From Calocera cornea HHB12733 (taxonomy: Eukaryota; Basidiomycota; Dacrymycetes; Dacrymycetales; Dacrymycetaceae), in NCBI GenBank assembly GCA_001632435.1, contig KV424028.1, positions 1 through 64,000 on the forward strand: DNA of 64,000 nucleotides, written 5' to 3'. Below the pieces are notes generated by a model, which had not been told where the DNA came from, did no database searches, and saw nothing but the letters and a program-made list of their open reading frames with translations. The position numbers and the translations under genes were made by a program. Position 1 is the first letter of the stretch. Each line of letters starts with the position of its first letter. Below are positions 11,465-22,000 of this stretch, in pieces.

Positions 11465-12304
11465 ATGTCTGACGCTGATCTGCCCGCCGGCACTTTCCCC
11501 AGCCTCATCTATCTCGCATGTTTCGGTATGGCCTGCTATATCCCCGTGGCCATGCCGCGTCCCCTCCCCGCTTGGGTCATTTGCAGTGAGTCAGCTCGCC
11601 TATCATGCTTCAGTACTACTCTAAGAGAGGGTTACAGTGTTCATCGGGTATGGTGTGGACTTGGGCGGCATCGTCCTCACGTTGTGCTACGGAAATGCGT
11701 ACATACCCCTCTTCGGCTGCATAGCGTGGATTGGTAAGATAGTCTCGACACCATGACTCACGCTCGGTGGCCCTGATGAGGCCTTAGTGACGGCCATCTT
11801 GATGATCGCACAACGTCCGGACTGCCAGGCTGGCTCCGGTTTGTCTCCAGCTTCCTTCAACAGAGCGCGACTCACAGTGCATATAGACTGGTTCGAGTCA
11901 CTCATCCCATTCACGCCCATCAACGGTGAAGATCCCCAGCATACAGCCTACGTCAAGTGTGTGTTCAGCGGGTTCCAGCTGGCCAACGGTGCTGCCCATC
12001 TTCTGGCTGGTGCGTATATACCATCATTGCTCACTAAGCAAATACTGAAGGTCCGGATTCCGTGACCGTTCTGGCAGTGGGAGTCGTCCTCGTCTTGCTC
12101 TTGGGAGGAGCTGTCTGTGGATGCTGCGTGTGTATTGGGGCATGTATGGGCTGCTGTGACGGAGAAAATAGCCAGACGGCTAGGTCGGTCGAAGAAGGTC
12201 ACAGGCTGGAACGTCGCAAGTGGCGCGCTAAACGGCCCATCGGGTCGAGGGTCGGTATACACCTAGCTATAGACAGAGAGATTTGTTTCAATACTATGCC
12301 ATGA
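11465..12304 (+). CDS. Small multi-TM protein, unrecognised family (copy B, intact)
   Basis: The best-preserved member here. Exons 11465-11585, 11638-11733, 11788-11838, 11887-12009 and 12051-12304 give 214 aa, with all introns in phase 1 and short (41-54 nt). The layout is: TM1 ending in FGMACYIPVAMPRPLP; TM2/TM3 in exons 2-3; a loop with WFESLIPFTPINGEDP; a semi-hydrophobic YVKCVFSGFQLANGAAHLL segment; a last TM rich in Val, Leu, Gly and Cys (CGCCVCIGACMGCC); and a basic C-terminal tail. No signal peptide, catalytic motif or known domain is visible. The Cys cluster at the inner face of the last TM could be a palmitoylation site (inference). Its neighbours are paralogues, which suggests local tandem duplication. 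Confidence 0.68.
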
Positions 12305-12589
12305 TATGATGATACTTGATAGATCTGGTGTCGAACCTTGTGAACAAGCGACGTAGAGTCATCGGGTCACTGCGCCGACGGCTAAGATGGAAGGCGCGAC
12401 GTCAGGTCCATGGGGACGACGACCCACGCGTCGGCGACGCGTCGCCGTTCATCAGCACCGACGCGCGTGTCTTGGTCGGAACACATTTCCATATGATTTG
12501 CTCGAAAATTGACCTTCTACGGTGATATATTGGTGCCTGCAACATACCCATACGAACCGGTGACGAGAACAATCATCAACACAACCTCC

Positions 12590-13130
12590 CTTTGCCTTGC
12601 ACTTGCTATGGGTTATCTAGATCTCTGTGAGACTGTCAAGACCCCTCTGCCCTTGGATGATCTCCAGTGAGCGGAGATTTGCACCTCATGGTACGATATT
12701 ACTGATCATACCTTGATGCGAGCAGTGCTCGTTAACCACTGCTTTAGTATGCAGGCAGTCTCATAGGCTATGCTTTGGCTTTGATGGCCTACAGTGGATA
12801 CTGTAATCTGACTTTCTCCGGTAGAGGGGTAGTTATTCACACTACAGCTCCGTGCTATGGCACTGACGCGTGTGCGGTCATGTTCGAATTGATTATTTCC
12901 GGTCGACCAGAAGGTACCTCTGAGTCTTTCCTGCGAGCAGTGCGGATGTAATGGTGATGATACTCTTGTGCTTCTCACGTTCTCCGCATGACATAAATCC
13001 CGCATCCTGTATGCAGCTGGTGTTAGCCTAGAGACTGGGTACACCGCATACCTCAACTTCGTCTTCAGCGGCTGTCACTTGGCAAAAACCTCATGGCGTG
13101 CCTTGCTTTGTACGTGCTTCCGACTTGAGG
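12590..13130 (+). pseudogene. Remnant of the small multi-TM family (copy C)
   Basis: DNA near 12612-12668 aligns with the end of exon 1 of the relatives (the region before and including TGGATGATCTCCA and a GT donor). Near 13030-13110 a frame reads TAYLNFVFSGCHLAK, matching the exon 4 motif of copies A, B and D. In between, exon-like blocks with stops and altered frames remain, so no continuous model can be built. It lies between intact copies B and D, as expected for a dying tandem duplicate. Limits are approximate. Confidence 0.55.
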
Positions 13131-13698
13131 AGCATTAGCATTGACCTCTCCTGTCCAAAAAAGTAGGCTGATTTCTCCGGGAACGTTTTATTGATGGGAT
13201 GTTGCGCTGGCGCCGGCGCCTTGGAAAGTGCGGTATCGGGTATGTTTTGCAGAATACTCGGGAAGTGTACCCTTACTACGAAAGAAGCGGGATGGTCAAA
13301 TCGAGAGCGACTGGAGAGTATTCACTTCTTGGGTGCGTGGCTCCACCATTTGGTTTCTCTTACCCGTCGACGGTCGTTGCTGGTCTACCGATAGCAATGA
13401 TACAGTACATGGTGATGGACAGTCTCCAGAGCCCGCCTTGCCATCCACAGGCTTTCTAAAGTAGTAAATCGTGCTTCATTCTGCTACGTCAGCGAGTAAC
13501 TTCGGTGGGAAATGCCTGCACTGTGAGATTCCAGAGATAATCAACACGTGTTAGATTGACGCCGACAGCTCCGTTTACCGATGCACGCCGCAGAGCACTA
13601 CCAGCACGTGTATGATAGCGTCATTACGCTAAGACTCAAATAGTGACAGTTTACTCAACGAGAGTCACATCCAAGACCGCCTCAGTGTCCTCTCAGCC
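13131..13698. other. Intergenic, no gene recognised
   Basis: Three overlapping plus-strand frames near 13191-13464 are short and motif-free. The right end is the promoter side of copy D. Confidence 0.35.
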
Positions 13699-14358
13699 AT
13701 GCCCAGACAACGCCCACCTCCAACGGCCGGTCAATATGCTCAAGTGATTTGGTCTTCAATTCTATCCCTTGCCCTCTTCGGCATGGCCATATACATCCCA
13801 GTTGGGCTGCCCAAGCCGCTCCCGGGATGGATGATAAGCAGTAAGCCTAGAACACAAGGACAGCCTCGGCGTCTCTGAACAAGGTCTGTGACAGTGTTTG
13901 TCGCATATGCATGTCATATCATCGTCACGATCTGGAGTATGGCGACCGGGACGTTAGATGGACTCCTGTTCATCGCTGGTATCATCGCCTGGATCGGTGA
14001 GTCATTTCTCAATTATTGGTTTCTTTGAATCGTTCTCCTCATCATACAACAGTGACGTTTGCACTTATGGTATCTCATCACCCGAATTGTACTGCAGGGT
14101 CAGGTACACTACTCTCTCGTTAAGTGGAGCTGGGTGCTGACGACCTCGACAGACTGGTTCAACTCGTTGATCCCCGAGTATCCTATAAACGGGGAGGATC
14201 CCATGTACACGGCGCATGTCAAGTGCATCTTCAGCGGGTTCCAGCTGGCGAGCTCCACCATTCATGTTCTACTCGGTACAGCTCTCGTGCATACACGTAG
14301 TTATTCGGCTGACAAGCGTTCAGTTGCAATTCTGTTTTGCAATGGGTTGTGTGGCTGA
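13699..14358 (+). CDS. Small multi-TM protein, unrecognised family (copy D, short tail)
   Basis: Exons 13699-13840, 13895-13996, 14053-14103, 14153-14275 and 14324-14358 give 150 aa. Exons 3 and 4 are exactly the lengths seen in copies A and B (51 and 123 nt) and all introns are phase 1. Motifs: IYIPVGLPKPLPGWMI, CTAGS at the exon 3/4 joint, WFNSLIPEYPINGEDP and HVKCIFSGFQLASSTIHVLL. The last exon is much shorter than in A or B: it reads only about a dozen residues (VAILFCNGLCG) before TGA, so the final TM and tail are essentially missing. An unrecognised alternative acceptor could restore a longer end. The function is unknown. Confidence 0.58.
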
Positions 14359-14463
14359 TAAGTCTTCGTGCTAAGGGCGACTCTAGTTCCGACGGATGTG
14401 GAAGTAAGGCGGGAGGTTTGGTTCCGATTCGAATTGCCGATACACCCTCGTTTCGTAAACTGA

Positions 14464-15180
14464 TCAATTCAATAAATCGCGTACTGCCAGGACACTCCTC
14501 CAGTTTCTTCCTGTTCCCTGTACACCGAGAGCCTTCTCCAGGACCATCCCGTTGAGCTTTGCCCGGCCAGCACCGTTCGGATAATGAAGATAAAGATGAT
14601 TGCCGCCGTCCCAGGTGTATCCATCATCACCCTTCGGTTTCTGCTCCAGTTTGTCCAATCCAGCTTGTGTTGCTGCCGAGTCGAGGAAGAATCCGTGGAC
14701 TTTGGTGAGATCCAAGGTATCATAAGGGCAGTTTTGGATGAGCGTGTCGACTTCGGATAAGGTTCGGGACATCACGGCGCAGTGCACGTTCAGTTTATTC
14801 GCAAGTAGTTGACGCAATGCTTCGGAAGAGTCGATCATAGACAATGACGAAGGAACATCCGCAACGAGGTTTCCACTCTGAAGATATGTCTTGACATTGA
14901 TCCAACCGAGTTCGGCGGTCACAAGCTGGACAAGGCGCTTCATGTTGCACGGGTTCGAGCCTGAGACATTCACGGCTCGTAAGAGGTATGCTACTCTCAT
15001 GGTCGGGCCGGTTGGCTCCGCGATTGCAGCAAGTGTAGCTGTTCCTTCGGCGGTGGTTGCGACTTCGCTTGAATCCGCCATAACCGATTTCGTCACTTTC
15101 GCGCGCTTCGGTGGAGGAGCCGATGTCGTGTTTTGCCTCGATTCCTCCTTACGCGTTCGTTTCCTGGTCTGGACCGGCAT
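14464..15180 (-). CDS. DUF1697-family protein
   Basis: A single-exon gene of 238 aa. After a basic N-terminal region (TRKRTRKEE, PPKRAK) that could act as a nuclear signal, the DUF1697 fold begins at about residue 60: VAYLLRAVNVSG (family: LLRGINVGG), then LGWINVKTYLQSGNLVADV, a central KVHGFFLDS strand and the closing GTGRNWRSVLAVRDL motif. DUF1697 proteins are widespread in bacteria and occur in fungi; no biochemical function is established that I can name. Unlike its neighbours it has no intron, which fits an origin by transfer from bacteria but does not prove it. It is convergent with copy D, with only about 105 bp between the two stops. Confidence 0.85.
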   Translation of the reverse strand: MPVQTRKRTRKEESRQNTTSAPPPKRAKVTKSVMADSSEVATTAEGTATLAAIAEPTGPTMRVAYLLRAVNVSGSNPCNMKRLVQLVTAELGWINVKTYLQSGNLVADVPSSLSMIDSSEALRQLLANKLNVHCAVMSRTLSEVDTLIQNCPYDTLDLTKVHGFFLDSAATQAGLDKLEQKPKGDDGYTWDGGNHLYLHYPNGAGRAKLNGMVLEKALGVQGTGRNWRSVLAVRDLLN

Positions 15181-15341
15181 TTACAATCTGTCTGGGTGTA
15201 TGTCAGGAGGACGGTGAAGTAACCAGTAGTCAAGGATGCGGTTAGGTCAAAAGATGACTGTTTTCCTCCGTTTAGCGTCATGTAACGCGCCTCCTAGGGC
15301 TCAGGGACGTTTCGTCCTGCCTCACAGCCCGCATCTCCACC

Positions 15342-17522
15342 ATGGAGAAGAGCGCGACCCTGCCAACCGAGGCAAATGCTCCTCTTCCGGAGCATGCTCC
15401 AAAACGAAAACGAGTATGGATGAACAAAGCGCAGTTCCGGACGGCAGTCTTCTTCTTCGTCTATGTGATAGCAATGTATTCTGTCAATCGGTATCGAGAT
15501 GTGAGTCTGCGAGACAGAACCACTGTGGGCTATGCTGATCAGGGCAACAGCGGTGGTACTGGACCAAGGTAAAAGGACCTGTAGACTGGGTGAAGTGTGA
15601 CGATATCATTGAGTGCGGTCGGCTAGAGTACGTGAATACCGTTGTCTTCGAGGCAATAGCCTGACGATGCCCCAGAGTGCCTTTGGACTACTTCAACCCT
15701 GATGCTGGCGTCGCGAGCCTGGCATTAGCCAAATACCCAGCAACCAACAAAGTCGAGAAAAAGCTGGGAACGCTATTTCTTAACCCTGGTGGACCAGGTG
15801 CGCCTTCTTCTCGGTTAATTTGTTACGCACCTGCTGACGCATATTCAGGTGGTTCAGGCGTGAACTTCGTCTATCGCACGGGTCGCAACATCTCGGAGCT
15901 GCTCGATGGCAGATACGATATTGTCTCATGGGATCCACGCGGCATCAATGGTACAACGCCGCGCGTTGAATGCTTTGCCAGCCAGACCGAGCAAGATATC
16001 TACTACGCGCATTCAGCACAAGAGTATGGTCTGTACCTGGCGAACGCGTCGAACCCCGAAGAGAGGGCAAGCTTCGTGGAGCAGGTCAAGCTGGAGGACG
16101 CGAGGAACCGAGCATTAGTGGAGCTTTGCGTGAACCGGACGGGCAAGGAGGCGTTAAGTCATATGGGGACGAGCACAGTCGTGCGAGACCTGGAGAGGCT
16201 GAGCAGTGTGTTGGAGGGCAAGGACACGCCGGTCAACTTTTGGGGTTTCAGCTATGGGACGATCGTGGGGAGCTATTTCGTGAACATGTGCGTACTTGGG
16301 CACGTTATCAGTGCCGTGAAGCTGACTGTATGCAGGTTTCCGCACCGCGTTGGTCGAGTCGCGATCGATGGCGTTGTAGATCCTGTTCTCTGGTCGCGTA
16401 TGTCACAGCCGCATAGTCATTCAAGGTGCCTTACTGATGTGTTTCGCTCAGATTCGCATCCCGTTACCTGGGGCAAAGACGACTTCGTTAGTGTTGAGGG
16501 TGTTTTCACCGGCTTCCTCGATGCATGCACGCAGGCAGGCCCAGATCGATGCACCATCGCGCCCAGTTCCAATAACTCACTCGACCTGAGGGGCAAGATT
16601 GATGGGCTGCTTTCAGAGCTGGCAGAGACACCATTGCCGGTGCCGAATGCGAAGAGGCCGGGCGCGTTGACTGCTGGTCAAGTACGAGGTAACCGCTTTC
16701 TGTGTTGCACGCTCCCCATTCTCTGACATATCCTCAGACATCATGTTCTCGTACATGTATCGGCCTCGCACATGGCCTCAATTTGCCTCTATGCTCCACT
16801 CGGCCTTGTCCGGCGACGGCAAGCCGTTGCTAGATGTAGCACAGAACGAGATTGAGCTGAACACGACCGTCCCCGCCCAGACAGCTTTTGCGATCAGCGC
16901 AATCACCTGTGTCGACGCGCCGGCATATACGGAGAAAGAGGCGGAGGAGTGGCTTGATGAGGCTATGTGGTCGGTAGAAGAAGGCTTGCAGACCAGCCCA
17001 CATTTCGGAGCCATGAACGTCCCAGATATCTGCCCTATCTGGCCCATCAAAGAAAGCGATTTCTTCCAGGGACCATTCAACCACACGCTTACCAACGACA
17101 TTCTCATCATCGGCAACACAGTAAGCGCATATCACCAAATCTGTTCATACTGCTGACATCCTGTTACCTAGTACGATCCCATTACGCCGCTCACGAACGC
17201 GAAAGCGGTTCATTCAATGCTCAAGCAATCGACATTAATTCAGCACGACGGGTACGGTCACTGCTCTCTGGCCATGATCTCTCTCTGCACCGCACGTATC
17301 GTGCGAGAGTATTTCTTAAACGGCACAGCACCCGTCCAGCCCGAGGTCTTTTGCCGTGTCACCGAGCCGCTGTTCCCCGCAATGGCGAATGCCACCGACG
17401 TCAGCTTATGGTCTACGGATGAAGCCGCAAGTGACGAAGACATTCGATTACTGAAAATTTTGCAAGGATTGGGCAATGATTTCGAGGGATTCGGTGTAGG
17501 GAGGCGAACCGGACGGTACTAG
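15342..17522 (+). CDS. Membrane-anchored TAP-like alpha/beta hydrolase (copy 1)
   Basis: A serine hydrolase of the tripeptidyl-aminopeptidase-like group, probably extracellular or in the secretory path, anchored by an N-terminal TM (about residues 34-48, after a basic cytosolic start). Exons 15342-15500, 15551-15627, 15676-15797, 15849-16287, 16336-16397, 16452-16688, 16738-17120 and 17172-17522 give 609 aa. The oxyanion-loop motif is NPGGPGGSG, the nucleophile is Ser254 in GFSYGT, the acid is Asp495 in YDPITPL, and the base is His523 in GYGHCSL. The C-terminal TAP-like domain with paired Cys is present. Family members release N-terminal peptides or hydrolyse esters; the substrate here is unknown. 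The multipass glycoprotein gene follows 0.6 kb downstream on the same strand, and the same pair recurs at 27-33.6 kb. Confidence 0.9.
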
Positions 17523-18108
17523 CCGCATCATATCCCTGATGCGTCTTTTCGGTTCTTCTACACCTAACTTATGGCAACCGCGTGCGGAGTTATTCAACAA
17601 CTGCTTGGTCATATTTATGGTCCCATCTGTGTCCCGTACTTCCGGTCGCGCGACCTCTTATCAAGCCAATCCAAACATCTTCACCCGCACAAACGGAGCT
17701 CATTTGGGCGCCATCAATATGCTGTTCACTGTGCGCTGCGCAATCAGATGAGACCCGTTGAGATTGGTCAGAGCAATTCAGTTACGTCAGCTGAAGTAAG
17801 GAAGAAGGCTCGGACTGTTTCGTTCTGGGTACTTGCCGAATACTCCCGTTGGTCGGGCTCAGCCGACAGGCTTCTGATAGTCGTGTTATAGCCGGGATAA
17901 TTCAGTTTCGAATACCACCTTTGGTAAGCCTTTCGGACAGGGGCGACGAGCAGGAGTTCTGATCTTCAGTTCTCACAGCCTCTTTCCCACATGTAGAACT
18001 CAAGGGCCAACGCGGTACCTCAAGCCCCTTAAGTCACCGACGAACCGCGTCCCTCGCAATGCCGTCTCCGGCTCTTCATCGACCTCTCAGGCCCAGCCGT
18101 CCTACGAG
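17523..18108. other. Intergenic between hydrolase and multipass glycoprotein
   Basis: No gene recognised. It holds the 3' flank of the hydrolase and the promoter side of the next gene. An out-of-frame ATG at 18059 precedes the chosen start by 50 nt and begins a peptide resembling the start of copy 2, so a small frameshift or a different start is possible. Confidence 0.35.
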
Positions 18109-20320
18109 ATGGCTACTGTCGGAGAGGACATCGAGTATGCTAAGCAGGGGGACGCGGATGCGTCTGCTGTTCAACACTCAGCGAGCGGTTCTCGGCCTAG
18201 AAACAGTGTTCACATGGCCTCTCCCCGAAGAATTCGCTTTTCAAAGATCCTTTGGTTGGTCGTACTTCCACTCGTCGTTGTGGGCGGGTTGACTATACTG
18301 TTCATCCTATGGTTTTGGCTACACCGGTACATCTTATGGTCAGAAGTCTGGAGCCAGCGCGCATTTCTCCTGGACGAGGGCAGCAGTGGCAGCGAAGCCC
18401 AGCTTTGGGGTCTCACTATATCTTCCGTCCTGGTAAGTAGCTTATCTACTTCATCCCTGTTTTGCTCTCAATGTCGTTCAGAGCCAAGCCGTTTCAATCA
18501 CAGCACCATTCGTGTTGTCCTTGTTTGCTTTCAGTGTTGCTCGAAGCTGGATTCTCAATCAGAAAGCATACGTCGTAGGATCGAATGGAACTGTCGCCGC
18601 TCGGGACGCTCGGCATGTGCCGCCCATTCCTTTGGAGTATGTGTGCCGATTGTTGTCCGAAATATGTGCTGAACTGGCGCCAGCTACGGTCTAATTGTCA
18701 GTTTGATGGGAGCTCCTAGCCTACCGACCCTGTATATCTCGGCTCGCCGACTTCTTCTTCCTAGAATGCGGTCCCCGACCTTTCTCTTGTGGGGCGCTTT
18801 CATGTTTTCGTTGTTCCTCTTCTGCATGACACATTTGATTGGGTGGGCTTGTCCAAGCTAAGGTATCGGTGGCCTCCCATTGACTTGTATTGATCAGATT
18901 GTGCGACCTCTGGTTACATGCAACGACCACGACTGTCGTTGTTGAAACCACAACTCCGCTAACCGGTGCGCTGTCCTATGGTGTCGGTTTCAATGAGTCC
19001 CTTTGCCCCGACGGACCGATAGACCCTTTTTTCCAATGGCCCTGTCTTGTCCGACCCTCCGCGTGGGCAGACAACACCCCAAATCGATACCTGCAACTCA
19101 ATTCATTCCTAATTTCAGCCAACTCTTCCTTACTTTCGGACGACTTTGTGCTGCCATCGGTACAGACGCTTGCCGAGGCAGACAATATGGCCGTTGTTGT
19201 ACCGAAGCAGATCCTAGGCAATTACTCCTTTACTGCACCGTCTTTTGGAGTCCGAGCTGCCTGCTCCGCCTTCACGTCGAAATGCTCGAGATCAGACGGA
19301 CAGAATATCTTGAGCATCGGGAACTGCTCAAATGCTGGATACCCACAGCTGCCGGTGTTGACCAGCGCCGACGCGACCGCAGCTCCCAATTGGCCCGATA
19401 ATGGCCTTCTTCTGGCTCACGTGGGCAATCTGTCAATGATCGGTCTATTAGGCGGTTCAGACCTGCCCCAGGTCACCGACAGCAGCACCATTCCCTACCC
19501 GAACCCGGTGCCATTGACCCTCCAGCTGGCCTGGAGTACCTTTACCGCATCGTCCGTTGACGGAACCTTCCCTCCGTCTTGTGACGCAATTGGCCCTTGG
19601 CAAAGCTCGAACATCATCGATGGGCTCGTGGTGTTCTCCGCATGCAATCTCACCTGGTACAACATCACCCTGCAGCAATCTGACGGCATCTACACGCTAC
19701 TGGATGAAGAGCTGAGTGACCCTGCATTTGCGTCGGTACTTTGGAGTCCATTGCTCTATCAATACGCGACACCACATCTCGAGAACTATTTACAATCGAT
19801 CGCGTTGACTCAAAACAACAGCGACACACTTATGCGCATTCTCGAAGACGAGCTAGCACGCCAAGCGATGAGCATGGCGGCCTCCACCTTCCAGCCCGTT
19901 GACACCCTCGACCAAGCCATTGTGGGATCAAAGCTGTTGGGCCGATACCCACTAGCACCCGTGATCACCATGTTCGTCCTCATCGCTTCATCGACCATAA
20001 TCTTTTCGGTCCTGGCAGTTTGGATCGTGGCATCGTCCTCGTCGCCTGTGGTACAGACAACCACCGAGGGTGATGAGCGGCCAACGATGCTCGAGCTAAC
20101 TCAGCTTCGGCTGACCACACCGCTTGCGCTCGCAGCCCAGCTATTTGCGGAGAACCCAGAGTCATCCTTCAAGCCCGGCTTTGTCGAGATGTTCGAGGCG
20201 GAGGAAACAGATGCGGCCGTGGGTATTGGGCTGGTGGAACGGGATGGAAAGCAGTGGTTCAAGGTGCATAACTTGCATGCGGACATGGATAAGGAACGCA
20301 GTGTGCCGAGCTCGACTTAA
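18109..20320 (+). CDS. Multipass glycoprotein of unknown function (copy 1)
   Basis: I do not recognise this family. Exons 18109-18432, 18482-18636, 18684-18842 and 18898-20320 give 686 aa. The layout is: a cytosolic N-tail; four TMs in the first third (including WLVVLPLVVVGGLTILFILW, and TM4 FLLWGAFMFSLFLFCMTHLIG split at its end by an intron); a large luminal or extracellular domain of about 400 residues with many N-x-S/T sites and conserved Cys; one more TM (APVITMFVLIASSTIIF); and a conserved cytosolic tail (LTQLRLTTPLALAAQLFAEN, GLVERDGKQWF). The paralogue at 31.3-33.6 kb has the same four exons and near-identical intron sites. A receptor, transporter accessory or cell-wall sensor role is only speculation. 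Next to a TAP-like hydrolase both times. Confidence 0.8.
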
Positions 20321-20900
20321 CGATGCATGGACTGTAATCGCGAGATTGTGTTCCTCTGTCTGGATGGCTGTTGTACGATAAGTTATGGTGTCTTACATGT
20401 CGTTGAGAGCAAATCATCTGGACCTCATGCAACGAGTGCTCTTGCTCAACCAGGCTCTTAGTCTTCTTCAGCCGGGGTCATTGGTTGTACCCTTTGATGG
20501 CCTTGTCGGCTTCCTGAGGGCGACGCTTCAAGCGGGAATGGATTTAATGGCCAATACCGGCGCTGGCAAGGGGTTGCATCCTCTTTCCTCGTCGTGACTC
20601 GGCCGGGGAAGATGGACATGTGTGCGCCAATCCAGCAGTCTGCATGAATGAGACGTGCAGCAAATTTGAGTACAGTACTACGGCCCTCACATGAGGGCAA
20701 TTTAGAAGAGAACTCCTCGTAGACAGCGATCAGCTCAGAGATAGATAGGGGAGTAGTGGGCGCAGAAAGAAGCAGCAACTTCCTTCGCTACCGACAGCAC
20801 TACTACGGTCCTGAGCAAAGAATATGCTGCTTGGCACTACCACCACTGCTCCTCTGCCATAGAGGGCAAGCGGATTCTATCGCAGACAGCGGCCAGAAGC
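20321..20900. other. Intergenic, start of repeat field
   Basis: No gene recognised. Poorly conserved versions of the downstream repeat may begin near 20640-20880 (ACTACGG... and GCAGACAGCGGCC blocks). Confidence 0.3.
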
Positions 20901-22000
20901 ACAGATAGAGGGAGAATGTGCGGGGAAAGGCGAACAAGCCCCTGTGCGGAAGGGCGCAGCGATAACGAAGATCTCGTCGTCCTACAGCAGGCTTGTTGGC
21001 CATCCGCCGCGCAGACAGCGCGCAGAGAGGTAGAGAGCAGCGGGCGGGGAAACAAACATCATTTCCCCGCCAGATACAGAGGACGCGTAACGTCCTCGAG
21101 GCAGAGGAAGATGCTCGAGACCACGGCCGCTGCTCTCGCGGGCTACCGACGGCGAGCGTTGAGCAACAGTAGGAAACAGGCAAGAGGACAGGGGGGGGGG
21201 AGGCGCCGGGGGAGGCGAACAAGCCTAGAAGCGGAACACGGCCGATGTAGAGGTCAGCACGACCTCGCTGTCGGCTCGCAGGCTTGGTGGCCATCCCCCG
21301 CGCGGGCAGTGAGTAGACAGCAGCAGGCGGGGAAAGAACATCGTCCACTAGGACCGACAGAGGAGTCAAGGACGCGTAACGTCCTCAGGCAGAGCAGGAT
21401 GCTTGGTACCGCCGCCGCTGGCCGCCGCTGCTCTCGCGACCCGCCGACGGCGAGCGTCCGGCAGGCAGCGGACAGTAGGTAGACACGCTGGGGGAGGCGA
21501 GCAAGTTAGCAGGGGAAGCACAAGAGGTCTGACAGACCTCGTCATCCCGTCGCAAGCTTGTTGGCCGTTCCCCGCGCGCACAGCGAGGAGACAGAAGGAA
21601 GAGAGCGGCAGCAGCAGCCGGGGAACAAGCACCTCGACCCGGACACTGGCAGGACGCAACGACCAGCGGGCAGCGGGCAGAGGAAGATGCTTCGTACCGC
21701 CGCTGCTGCTCTGTCTACCGCCGCGATGCGGCTGTTGAGGCGACAGTGAGCAGTGGGCAGAGGGTGACAGAAGAGAGAGCGAGGGAGGGAGGAGAGGTGC
21801 GCCGGGGGAGGCGAACAAGCCCCTTCATATCAGCCCATATCAGCCACAATGAGCAGTCAAGCCAGCGGGGCCCGATCCGAGCACGCTCGTTGGCCATCCC
21901 CCACGCAATGTCCATCCCCAAGGAACCAAGTGGCGGCGAGCGGGTGGGGAACCAAGCAACATATGATGGAGCAGCTAGGACACCACTGTCCGGCTCCAGC
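20901..22000. repeat. Degenerate tandem repeat field, period about 280-315 bp
   Basis: At least four imperfect units can be aligned by eye. The anchor GGCGAACAAGCC (or GGCGAGCAAGTT) occurs at 20929, 21214, 21495 and 21810. Each unit also has a TTGGTGGCCATCC/TTGTTGGCCGTTCC block, a GCGGGGAAACAA-like block and a CAGAGGAAGATGCT-like block. A 17-nt identical string (GGACGCGTAACGTCCTC) recurs at 21081 and 21370 and has short self-complementary arms. Long minus-strand open frames here translate to repeating Ser/Pro/Arg-rich peptides and are best read as repeat by-products, not genes. Confidence 0.65.
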
